Below are positions 42,233-49,041 of a stretch of 49,041 nucleotides of DNA, piece after piece. Origin of the DNA: Bacteroidales bacterium UBA3696 (GTDB taxonomy: Bacteria; Bacteroidota; Bacteroidia; Bacteroidales; Paludibacteraceae); NCBI GenBank assembly GCA_002372135.1, contig DFIN01000042.1:416-49456 (forward strand). The letters are read 5' to 3'. Every line of letters begins with the position of its first letter. Position 1 is the first letter of the stretch. The position numbers and the translations under genes are program-made. The notes beneath the pieces were generated by a model. That model saw nothing but the letters and a program-made list of their open reading frames with translations, ran no database searches and had not been told where the DNA came from.

Positions 42233-43219
42233 TTATTCGGCAATGGTGCGGAGTATGAAATGGCGAATAAGAATATCTAATAGCAAGCAAATCAATGCGC
42301 CTATAAGGAATGGCATAAAGTTCTCGGTACGCTTGGAGTATTCGCGAACGCGGATCTTGGTCTTTTCCAGTTGGTCAATTTGTTCGTAGATACGTTTTAG
42401 ACTTTTGTTGTCCGTTGCGCGAAAATACTCACCGCCTGTGGTTTGGGCTATGTTTTTCAGAGTCGATTCGTCAAACTCGTTATCCATAGTCATATATTGC
42501 GTCCCCATCGGTGTTTGTACAGGCACACGCGATTGTCCGTAAGAACCTACTCCCACCGAATAAATGCGTATGCCGAATGTTTTGGCTATTTCAGCGGCCG
42601 TTTGCGGAGTAATGTCGCCGCGGTTGTTGCTACCATCCGTCAGCAAAATAATCACTTTGGACTTGGTCGGAGAATCCTTCATTCGATTCACGCAGTTGGC
42701 TAACCCCAAGCCGATGGCGGTACCGTCCTCTATCATACCGAACTTGACGGCATGAAAGAGGTTGACCAGCACCGTGTGATCAGTCGTCAAGGGACATTGC
42801 GTAAAACTCTCGCCGGCAAACACCACCAAACCTATATTGTCGTTCGGGCGGTTATTCACGAAGTCAATGGCAACCTCTTTAGCGGCTTCCAAACGGTTAG
42901 GGCGCAAGTCCTCAGCCAACATGGTGCCCGATACGTCCAATGCCATCATGATATCTATTCCTTCGGTGGATTGAGATTGCCATCGGTTGCTCAATTGAGG
43001 ACGTGCTAATGCCAACGACAGAAGTATAATACATACTACGCGCAGTACGAAAGGTACATGAATCAACCATACACGCAACGACTTAGGCTGACGCTCCAGC
43101 ATGCGAGTATCGCTCACTTGAAGGGTGGCTTGCATGTCACGAAGTCGCCATATATACCACCCTATGACGGGGATCAAAAAAAGCAGTAAAAAAAGATAGG
43201 CAGGTGAATGGAAACTCAT
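42233..43219 (-). CDS. batA: BatA: von Willebrand factor A membrane protein
   Basis: A 328-residue inner-membrane protein with the same layout as BatB: two N-terminal helices (YLFLLLFLIPVIGWYIW, RVVCIILLSLALARP), a von Willebrand factor A domain beginning IDIMMALDVSGTMLAEDLRP, and a C-terminal helix (MPFLIGALICLLLDILI). The metal site reads D-x-S-x-T where BatB has D-x-S-x-S. Thr can serve the same purpose, but the difference is worth noting. The motifs VIILLTDGSNNRGDI and GEYFRATDNKSLKRIYEQID are conserved. The stop lies 47 bases before batB and the start overlaps the preceding gene by 4 bases. Confidence 0.92.
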   Translation of the reverse strand: MSFHSPAYLFLLLFLIPVIGWYIWRLRDMQATLQVSDTRMLERQPKSLRVWLIHVPFVLRVVCIILLSLALARPQLSNRWQSQSTEGIDIMMALDVSGTMLAEDLRPNRLEAAKEVAIDFVNNRPNDNIGLVVFAGESFTQCPLTTDHTVLVNLFHAVKFGMIEDGTAIGLGLANCVNRMKDSPTKSKVIILLTDGSNNRGDITPQTAAEIAKTFGIRIYSVGVGSYGQSRVPVQTPMGTQYMTMDNEFDESTLKNIAQTTGGEYFRATDNKSLKRIYEQIDQLEKTKIRVREYSKRTENFMPFLIGALICLLLDILIRHFILRTIAE

Positions 43220-44124
43220 AATACATTCTCCTCATTTGTGGCTTGGGTAGATGCCTGTTCGGTAGTTTCATTGACAAAGCGATACGCCATTTGCAAACTT
43301 TGTTCGTTTTCATCGGGGGTCGCTTTCCACTTGGCAAACTTAATCAGGTCTGCCAAACGCAACATTTGGTTAAGTCCGCTATACAATTCTTTTTGGTCTT
43401 TGAGCAGCGTCTTCATTTCTTGCAACGTCTCGTCGGAGGTCTTTTCCGTGGAATGAACATCAAAGCGCTTGCCGATGTATTCGCGCACTACGTCGGTCAG
43501 TTGAGTGTGGTATTCTTTTTCGCGACCGGCCTGCCATAGTTTTTCTTCGCGGATAGTGTCCAGTTTCTCCAATGCCACTTCCTCGGCAGGGCGTTCAGGC
43601 TCCTGATGCACATAGATGTGCCTCAAGTCGCGCCCGTCTCGAATATGGATGAGTAGGAAGTAAATCCCGACTCCGAGCAGAATCAACACCAGTAGCAGTA
43701 CGAACCAACGCAGCAATCCCCACCACCAGAAGGGGGCTTTTTGCAGCGGCTTGATGTCGGTTATGGCAGGGGTAGTGTCCAACTCAAAGGGTTGCACTAC
43801 ATTAAGCATCAAAGGCTGACTATATAACGTATCGCTCCCTGACACAAAAGGTATAGGGTCTATGGCAAAGAGCGAATCTACAAACGATGTAAGCGTCAGC
43901 TGTTGGCTGAAACGCATATTCCCGTCCGATAAACGAGTGGAATCAATACCTGTGCGACGAATAATCTCCACACCCGGTATGAGATACTCGCCATACACGG
44001 GCATTTGTATATGCTCGCCCGAAGGGACGGTTGCCTCCAGTCGGAGAGGAGTCTGATCGCCTATGAATAGAGTGGTTGAATCAATAACCGCACTGACTAT
44101 GATGGCTAAAAATAAATGAAACAT
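43216..44124 (-). CDS. Single-pass membrane protein of the Bat cluster, unknown function
   Basis: A 302-residue protein between the DUF58 and batA genes, a position where Bacteroidetes Bat clusters usually carry an uncharacterised gene. A short hydrophobic N-terminus (MFHLFLAIIVSAVIDSTTLF) may be a signal peptide. The periplasmic part (about 20-130) is beta-rich (LRLEATVPSGEHIQMPVYGEY). A transmembrane helix (FVLLLVLILLGVGIYFLLI) lies near 140-160. The cytoplasmic tail is helical and charged (VREYIGKRFDVHSTEKTSDE). It resembles DUF4381-type proteins. The end overlaps batA by 4 bases. A structural role in the MoxR-Bat complex is inference from conserved position. Confidence 0.7.
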   Translation of the reverse strand: MFHLFLAIIVSAVIDSTTLFIGDQTPLRLEATVPSGEHIQMPVYGEYLIPGVEIIRRTGIDSTRLSDGNMRFSQQLTLTSFVDSLFAIDPIPFVSGSDTLYSQPLMLNVVQPFELDTTPAITDIKPLQKAPFWWWGLLRWFVLLLVLILLGVGIYFLLIHIRDGRDLRHIYVHQEPERPAEEVALEKLDTIREEKLWQAGREKEYHTQLTDVVREYIGKRFDVHSTEKTSDETLQEMKTLLKDQKELYSGLNQMLRLADLIKFAKWKATPDENEQSLQMAYRFVNETTEQASTQATNEENVL

Positions 44125-44143
44125 AGAAGTTGGTGAGAAGAGG

Positions 44144-45016
44144 TTAATGCTTGAATAGTTGCTTGAGGGCTTTTACGTAATCATCATCCGTGCGCAGTTG
44201 TACGTTCTCAATACCTGTCTTTGTCCATAACACGGATAAAGCGTCTTGTTGCTTTTGGCGATATTCGGCATATCGGGTGCGAAGGGATGACACAGAAGTG
44301 TCTATCCATTCGTTTTTTCCCGTTTCGGCATCGTGCATCTTGATAAGTCCGATGTTCGGCATCTCCATATCAAAACGGTCATAAACTCGGATGACATTCA
44401 GGTCGTGCCGGTTGGCGGCGATCATGACCGGTTTTTCCAATTCGCTGATTTTTTCGGTCAGTACGAGGTCGCTAATCAGGAATGCCACCGTTCGGCGTTT
44501 TTGGGCATTGGAGAAGTACTGCAGAGCCTGGGCTATGTTCGTGCCATGTGATTGAGGTTCAAACGAAATCAGTTCGCGGATGATGTGCAGCACATGCGTC
44601 TTCCCTTTCTTAGGAGGAATGAACTTCTCGATGCGGTCGGAGAAGAACAGAACGCCCACCTTGTCGTTGTTCTCAATCGTGGAGAATGCCAGCGTGGCGG
44701 CTACTTCCGCCATCATGTCGCGTTTCTGCTGATGCAGCGTACCGAAGTTGCGACTGCCGCTCACATCCACAAGCAGCATAACGGTCAGTTCACGCTCCTC
44801 TTCATATACCTTAATGAAAGGACGATTGAGGCGAGCCGTTACATTCCAGTCAATGGAACGTACATCATCCCCGGGTTGATACTCACGAACCTCGGAAAAA
44901 GCCATTCCTCGACCTTTGAATTGGCTGTGGTACTCGCCCGCAAAGATATTGCGACTCAACGAACGAGTCTTAATCTCTATCTTCCGAACCTTTTGTAATA
45001 ACTCTTCACTGGTCAT
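44144..45016 (-). CDS. DUF58 von Willebrand factor A-like protein
   Basis: A 290-residue cytoplasmic protein of the DUF58 family that usually accompanies MoxR AAA+ ATPases. The family block is present at SRNIFAGEYHSQFKGRGMAF and REYQPGDDVRSIDWNVTARL. It is followed by a von Willebrand-like core with VMLLVDVSGSRNFGT, the metal-site motif. I start at the ATG at 45016 (MTSEELLQKVRKIEIKT), one base after the moxR stop, instead of the longer frame to 45037. A role as adaptor between MoxR and the VWA proteins is the common hypothesis. Confidence 0.9.
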   Translation of the reverse strand: MTSEELLQKVRKIEIKTRSLSRNIFAGEYHSQFKGRGMAFSEVREYQPGDDVRSIDWNVTARLNRPFIKVYEEERELTVMLLVDVSGSRNFGTLHQQKRDMMAEVAATLAFSTIENNDKVGVLFFSDRIEKFIPPKKGKTHVLHIIRELISFEPQSHGTNIAQALQYFSNAQKRRTVAFLISDLVLTEKISELEKPVMIAANRHDLNVIRVYDRFDMEMPNIGLIKMHDAETGKNEWIDTSVSSLRTRYAEYRQKQQDALSVLWTKTGIENVQLRTDDDYVKALKQLFKH

Positions 45017-45017
45017 A

Positions 45018-46013
45018 CTACGGCACCTGAACGGCATTCAGTATTTCGGTAATGATGTCCTCTGTGGTCATATTGTTGGCTTCAGCCTCGTAGGTCAGTC
45101 CTATGCGGTGGCGCAATACATCATAACATACGGCACGCACATCTTCCGGCACTACATAGCCGCGACGGTGAATAAAAGCGTAGGCGCGGGCTGCCAAAGC
45201 AAGGTTAATGCTGGCGCGCGGGCTGCCGCCAAAGGCAATCATCTGCTTGAGTGATTCCAATCCGTATTGCTCAGGATTGCGCGTTGCAAACACAATATCA
45301 ATGATGTAACGCTCTATCTTCTCGTCTAAATACACTTGACGAACTACCGAACGCGCCTTTTGTATGTCTTCCGGCGAAAGAATAGGCAGTACCTGCTTCT
45401 TCGTTCCGCTGATGTTCTGGCGGATAATAATCTGCTCGTCCTCCTTAGTCGGATAACCAATCACAACCTTGAGCATAAAACGGTCGGTTTGTGCCTCAGG
45501 AAGCGGATACGTACCTTCTTGCTCAATGGGGTTCTGCGTGGCCAATACAAGGAATGGGTCGTCCAACCGGAAGGTTTCTTCGCCGATCGTTACTTGACGT
45601 TCCTGCATCGCCTCCAATAGAGCAGATTGCACTTTGGCTGGCGCACGGTTAATCTCGTCTGCCAGAATGAAATTAGCAAATATAGGTCCGCGCTTGATGC
45701 TGAACTCTTCCCGCTTTTGAGAATATATCTGCGTACCGATTACATCGGCTGGCAAAAGGTCGGGAGTAAATTGAATACGCGAAAAACGCGCCTTGATAAG
45801 GTCTGCCAACGTCTTAATGGCTAACGTTTTAGCAAGACCGGGAACACCCTCTAAAAGAATATGCCCATCGCTCAACAGACCGATGAGCAAACTCTCAATC
45901 AAGTGCTTTTGCCCTACGATAACTTGGTTCATGCCCATGCTTAGGGCATCTACAAATGAACTCTCGCGCTCAATACGCTCTTGGAGCTCACGAATATCCA
46001 CGGTTGTTTCCAT
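45018..46013 (-). CDS. MoxR-family AAA+ ATPase
   Basis: A 331-residue AAA+ ATPase of the MoxR type, thought to act as a chaperone that matures or loads partner VWA proteins. Walker A is GVPGLAKTLAIK near residue 55, preceded by LLSDGHILLE. Walker B and the adjacent segment read FILADEINRAPAKVQSALLEAM. Sensor regions follow at LATQNPIEQEGTYPLPEAQTDRF, and the lid includes FGGSPRASINLALAARAYAF. I choose the ATG at 46013 (METTVDIRELQERI); the longer frame would extend into recQ. It lies 43 bases after recQ, so recQ may be cotranscribed with the Bat cluster. Its location suggests it heads the aerotolerance genes proper. Confidence 0.95.
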   Translation of the reverse strand: METTVDIRELQERIERESSFVDALSMGMNQVIVGQKHLIESLLIGLLSDGHILLEGVPGLAKTLAIKTLADLIKARFSRIQFTPDLLPADVIGTQIYSQKREEFSIKRGPIFANFILADEINRAPAKVQSALLEAMQERQVTIGEETFRLDDPFLVLATQNPIEQEGTYPLPEAQTDRFMLKVVIGYPTKEDEQIIIRQNISGTKKQVLPILSPEDIQKARSVVRQVYLDEKIERYIIDIVFATRNPEQYGLESLKQMIAFGGSPRASINLALAARAYAFIHRRGYVVPEDVRAVCYDVLRHRIGLTYEAEANNMTTEDIITEILNAVQVP

Positions 46014-46056
46014 TTTATATAGTTTGAAATGCGTTTGTCTTTGTTCGCTATTCCAT

Positions 46057-47814
46057 CTACAAACTCCGTGCCAAACACCGACATACGTCGCAATGACCGC
46101 ACGTCGAAACCGCGTTTTCACCAAAGTATGATAGCAGATATTGCTGGCGGCACATCGTCTGTTGCTCCGCATACTCGTGCATAGCCCGCAAGCGATGGGT
46201 AAAACGCTCAAGCCGCTCCTCATAATATGCGGCGGGGATATGTATCTCCGTCTCCCTGTCTCGACGGAATGCTAAATAGCATGCACGTGTGCGAGGGATG
46301 TAGGTCAAAATATGGCGCTTGGCTAACGATACGAGGGTCTGGTGAACCGGTTCGGTAATCTCGTCGTGCAGGTATTGCAAGTCGGTAAACACACCCGGAT
46401 AGGAACGCATCAGATGAGTAATCAACTGTCTTTGCTCCCTGCTGAGTTGGTAGGTTGATAATTGACGGGCAGGAACATGCAATTTGACGCGAGGCTGAGT
46501 CTCCTGTTCTTCTTGAAACACAAAATATCCCGCCATATCCAATAAATGCAGAGCCGAATATGTGGGCAGAAGCGGCAAACGCATCACCTTGCATAGTTCG
46601 TCTATATGAAGTGTGAAACCATGACCATAGCCGCTACCGGCTCCTACTACCAAAAAATCGCAAGTCTTGTTATACACTTCTTCCACAAACTCCTTAATAG
46701 GGTAGTTGTCATACACCCGTTTCTTGAGTTTGGCACGGTCGTCCGGAGAATACAGCAACACGGCATAAGCCGTCTGACCATCTCTTCCTGCGCGACCCGC
46801 CTCCTGAAAATATGCCTCGGGGCTGTCCGGTAAATCGTAGTGAATAACCAACCTCACGTCCGGCTTGTCAATTCCCATACCAAACGCATTGGTACATACC
46901 ATAACGCTCTGACTCTCTTGCCATGCTTTTTGGCGACGATCACGCTCGTGGGTGTCTAACCCTGCGTGGTAGTATGCCGCGTGGAGCAACTCACTTAACT
47001 CTTGCGCGCGTTTCCTATTGCGCACATATACGATGGCGGAACCCTGCACGCGAGAAAGAATATGTTGCAATTGCTCCGTTTTTGTTCTCATTTCGCAGTC
47101 GTCCAATCGGGCAGATGGACGATCAGAACGGCAGTAACGGACTATGTATTGCAGATTATCACGCGCAAAGGATTGTCGCAATACATTCGGCTGCTCAAAG
47201 TGGAGTTGCTTCTGGATATCCTCCGCTACCTCCGGAGTCGCTGTAGCCGTGAGTGCCAATACGGGGATGTGCCCCGTCGTCTGCTCCAACAAGTCTCTGA
47301 GTTCGCCTATACGCAAATACGAAGGACGAAAATCATATCCCCACTGACTGATACAGTGGGCTTCGTCCACCGCAATGAGCCGAATGGGTAAATACGTTAA
47401 TCGCCGACGAAAATCCTCACTCTCCAAACGCTCAGGGGATACATACAGAAACCGGTACGGACCATACTGACAATTATCCAAAGCTACACTCTGCGCCTCG
47501 CGCGACATGCCGGTGTATATGGCGGTTGCACGAATACCACGCCGCACTAAATGTTCCACCTGATCCTTCATCAGTGCAATTAGAGGTGTTACCACCAAAC
47601 ACAACGTGCCTTCTCGGCTGCTGTCGTTGCCCCCTTCGTCTGGCGTATCCGCCCATAGCAGGGTAGGGACTTGAAAACATAAACTCTTACCGCCACCCGT
47701 GGGCATAAGAGCCAATGTGTCCTTTCCCTCTAATACAGAGCAGATAATATCTTCTTGTAGCGGACGAAAAGAAGCGTAGCCAAAATAGCGTTGTAAAATA
47801 TCTTGCGGGTTCAT
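46057..47814 (-). CDS. recQ: RecQ-family ATP-dependent DNA helicase
   Basis: A 585-residue superfamily 2 helicase of the RecQ type, unwinding DNA 3' to 5' in recombination and replication repair. Motif I is MPTGGGKSLCF and motif II IAVDEAHCISQWGYDFRPSY. Later motifs are VMVCTNAFGMGIDKPDVRLV and EAGRAGRDGQ. The C-terminus carries the zinc-binding cysteines MCRQQYLLSYFGE and CGHCDVC, and then ends, with no HRDC domain. This is the shorter form seen in Bacteroidetes, which often have more than one RecQ. The start MNPQDILQRYFGYASFRPLQ is typical. The only promoter-like box is immediately upstream. Confidence 0.95.
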   Translation of the reverse strand: MNPQDILQRYFGYASFRPLQEDIICSVLEGKDTLALMPTGGGKSLCFQVPTLLWADTPDEGGNDSSREGTLCLVVTPLIALMKDQVEHLVRRGIRATAIYTGMSREAQSVALDNCQYGPYRFLYVSPERLESEDFRRRLTYLPIRLIAVDEAHCISQWGYDFRPSYLRIGELRDLLEQTTGHIPVLALTATATPEVAEDIQKQLHFEQPNVLRQSFARDNLQYIVRYCRSDRPSARLDDCEMRTKTEQLQHILSRVQGSAIVYVRNRKRAQELSELLHAAYYHAGLDTHERDRRQKAWQESQSVMVCTNAFGMGIDKPDVRLVIHYDLPDSPEAYFQEAGRAGRDGQTAYAVLLYSPDDRAKLKKRVYDNYPIKEFVEEVYNKTCDFLVVGAGSGYGHGFTLHIDELCKVMRLPLLPTYSALHLLDMAGYFVFQEEQETQPRVKLHVPARQLSTYQLSREQRQLITHLMRSYPGVFTDLQYLHDEITEPVHQTLVSLAKRHILTYIPRTRACYLAFRRDRETEIHIPAAYYEERLERFTHRLRAMHEYAEQQTMCRQQYLLSYFGENAVSTCGHCDVCRCLARSL

Positions 47815-47821
47815 ACCGCCG

Positions 47822-47829
47822 CAAAAGTA
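47822..47829 (-). promoter_or_regulatory. Possible -7 element just upstream of recQ
   Basis: TACTTTTG on the minus strand (47822-47829), 8 bases before the recQ ATG, but without a TTG at the usual distance. If used, the recQ message would be leaderless or nearly so. Confidence 0.4.
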
Positions 47830-47847
47830 CCTCTTTTTTTGTTTTCG

Positions 47848-47880
47848 TTGCCTTTTTCTGTAAAAATATAGGTACTTTTG
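47848..47880 (+). promoter_or_regulatory. Promoter for the threonine-aldolase-like gene
   Basis: TTG (47848-47850), 22 bases, then TACTTTTG (47873-47880). The start is expected near 47887, which makes the ATG at 47906, not the TTG at 47891, the natural start codon. Confidence 0.6.
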
Positions 47881-47905
47881 CCGCCGTTTTTTGAAAAAGA
47901 GTGAG

Positions 47906-48958
47906 ATGACTTATTTTGATTGTGATTACATGGCAGGTTGCCATCCGTCTGTTCTGCAGCGTTTGAACCTGACCAATATGGAATGTACGGCAGGCTATGG
48001 CTTAGACCCGTATAGCGAACGCGCCCGTCGCCTCATCCGAGATCTATGTGCATGCCCGGATGCTCAGGTCAGTTTCTTGGTGGGAGGTACGCAGACCAAC
48101 GCCACCGCCATTGATGGCTTGCTATTAAGACACCAAGGCGTTATAGCAGCCGATACGGCCCATATCAACGTCCACGAAGCCGGAGCTATCGAAGCGGCAG
48201 GACATAAAGTGCTCTCTCTCCCCTCCGAACAAGGCAAAGTACAATCGCAAGTATTGGAAAACTATTTGCAGCAATTCTATGCCGATGATACATGGCAGCA
48301 CATGGTGCAACCCGGTATGCTCTATCTCTCACAACCCACGGAGTTGGGCACGCTCTATTCCTTATATGAATTAGAACATCTATCCGCCATTTGTCGCCGG
48401 TACCACCTCTCTTTATATATAGATGGTGCACGGCTGTCGTATGCGCTGGCAGCCGAGCAAAACGATGTATCGCTCGCTGATTTGGCTCGGCTCACAGATG
48501 CCTTCTATATAGGAGGTACAAAGACGGGCTTGTTGTTTGGTGAAGCGTTGGTTGTACCCCGTCCGAACACCATTCCCGCACTATTCAGCCTTGTCAAACA
48601 GCACGGAGCACTCCTTGCCAAAGGGAGGCTGTTAGGCTTGCAGTTTGAAACGCTCCTAACTGACCAACTATATCTATCTATAGCCCGGAAAGCCGTATCA
48701 CTCGCCCAACGACTGAAAAACGCTTTCCTCCGCAGTGGGTATACTCTTTTTATTGATTCACCTACCAACCAACAGTTCATCGTTCTGCCCAATGAGGTAA
48801 TCGAACAGTTGCACCACGACCTATCGTTTGAGTTGTGGGGAAGTCAAGGAGAAAACGAATCCGTAGTACGCTTTGTAACCTCGTGGGCTACCGAAGAAAA
48901 AGACATAGACGCCTTAGAACAATGTCTTGCCAGCCTAAAAACACTCCAAAAAAAGTAA
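47906..48958 (+). CDS. Low-specificity L-threonine aldolase-like PLP enzyme
   Basis: A 350-residue fold-type I PLP enzyme of the beta-eliminating lyase/threonine aldolase family, which splits threonine to glycine and acetaldehyde. It opens with MTYFDCDYMAGCHPSVLQ, and GYGLDPYSERARRLI matches the YG.D...... motif at the beginning of LtaE-type proteins. VGGTQTNATAI, TAHINVHEAGAI, LYIDGARLSYALA and the PLP-binding Lys in YIGGTKTGLLFGE follow in order. The usual family length is 330-350. No adjacent gene points to a specific pathway. A related specificity (e.g. allo-threonine or serine hydroxy compounds) is possible. Confidence 0.9.
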   Translation: MTYFDCDYMAGCHPSVLQRLNLTNMECTAGYGLDPYSERARRLIRDLCACPDAQVSFLVGGTQTNATAIDGLLLRHQGVIAADTAHINVHEAGAIEAAGHKVLSLPSEQGKVQSQVLENYLQQFYADDTWQHMVQPGMLYLSQPTELGTLYSLYELEHLSAICRRYHLSLYIDGARLSYALAAEQNDVSLADLARLTDAFYIGGTKTGLLFGEALVVPRPNTIPALFSLVKQHGALLAKGRLLGLQFETLLTDQLYLSIARKAVSLAQRLKNAFLRSGYTLFIDSPTNQQFIVLPNEVIEQLHHDLSFELWGSQGENESVVRFVTSWATEEKDIDALEQCLASLKTLQKK

Positions 48959-48995
48959 AAATAATATAAAAAAAGCACTTTTTTGCAAAAATGTT

Positions 48996-49025
48996 TTGGT
49001 GGATTGAAAAAACACCGTACTTTTG
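48996..49025 (+). promoter_or_regulatory. Promoter for a gene beyond the window's right end
   Basis: TTG (48996-48998), 19 bases, then TACTTTTG (49018-49025), reading out of the window. It lies in the AT-rich spacer after the aldolase gene. The spacer shows no strong terminator: only A-rich and T-rich runs around a GCAC at 48975-48978. Confidence 0.6.
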
Positions 49026-49041
49026 CACGCTTTTTCGGAGA

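Noticed and set aside
45018..46223. Longer moxR start at 46223
   Set aside because: The extra residues lie inside recQ and do not resemble a MoxR N-terminus. The ATG at 46013 gives the standard start.
47891..47905. TTG start for the threonine-aldolase-like gene
   Set aside because: The ATG at 47906 suits the promoter distance and matches the usual family start.

Overview
The window looks like a chromosomal segment of a member of the Bacteroidetes, most likely order Bacteroidales. The evidence is the gene content (BatABCDE aerotolerance cluster, RibBA fusion, paired Skp/OmpH proteins, TonB-dependent receptor with a carboxypeptidase-like N-terminus, a type IX secretion sorting domain) and the promoters, which fit the Bacteroidetes pattern of TTG, about 20 bases, then TAnnTTTG. 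I see no rRNA, tRNA, CRISPR array, complete insertion sequence or integrase gene.

Layout. 1-4927 (minus): truncated murF, a remnant of a PIN-domain gene, an MFS transporter, a 39-residue ORF, two Skp/OmpH-like chaperones and an MscS channel. 4957-11849 (minus): mutS, a TonB-dependent receptor, a YggS-type PLP protein and a GNAT acyltransferase resembling GlsB. These genes are tightly spaced and probably run as one operon from a promoter at 11884-11914. 12012-16496 (plus): cdd, an LptF/LptG permease, ribBA and a secreted His/Ser-rich protein, with touching or overlapping ends, driven by a divergent promoter at 11949-11979. 16493-19417 (minus): a 974-residue secreted surface protein.

19500-23716 (plus) is the accessory part: a DUF1016/YhcG-type PDDEXK nuclease with an in-frame 36-base tandem repeat, a highly folded 330-base non-coding stretch, an EcoRI-family adenine methyltransferase and a DUF262-HNH protein. 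This reads as a restriction-modification-like defence island with an unexplained structured element at its centre. It is my best candidate for something undescribed.

23749-31989 (minus): an outer-membrane barrel candidate and a 2385-residue cell-surface protein with an IgGFc-binding-like N-terminus, about 20 Cys-Asp-Ser repeats and a type IX sorting tail. 32060-35978 (minus): tatA, tatC, a polyferredoxin with an internal twin-arginine signal and a Tat-lipoprotein aldo/keto reductase with ferredoxin clusters, i.e. a translocase encoded with its likely cargo. 36099-37814 (plus): umuD and umuC. 37811-47814 (minus): recQ, moxR, DUF58, a membrane protein, batA, batB, batC, batD and batE. 47906-48958 (plus): a threonine-aldolase-like PLP enzyme, followed by a promoter for a gene beyond the window.

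The chromosome is compact. Two convergent gene pairs share overlapping stop codons, and several divergent promoters are interlocked. Functions are assigned from motifs and family knowledge by reading alone; no database search was run.
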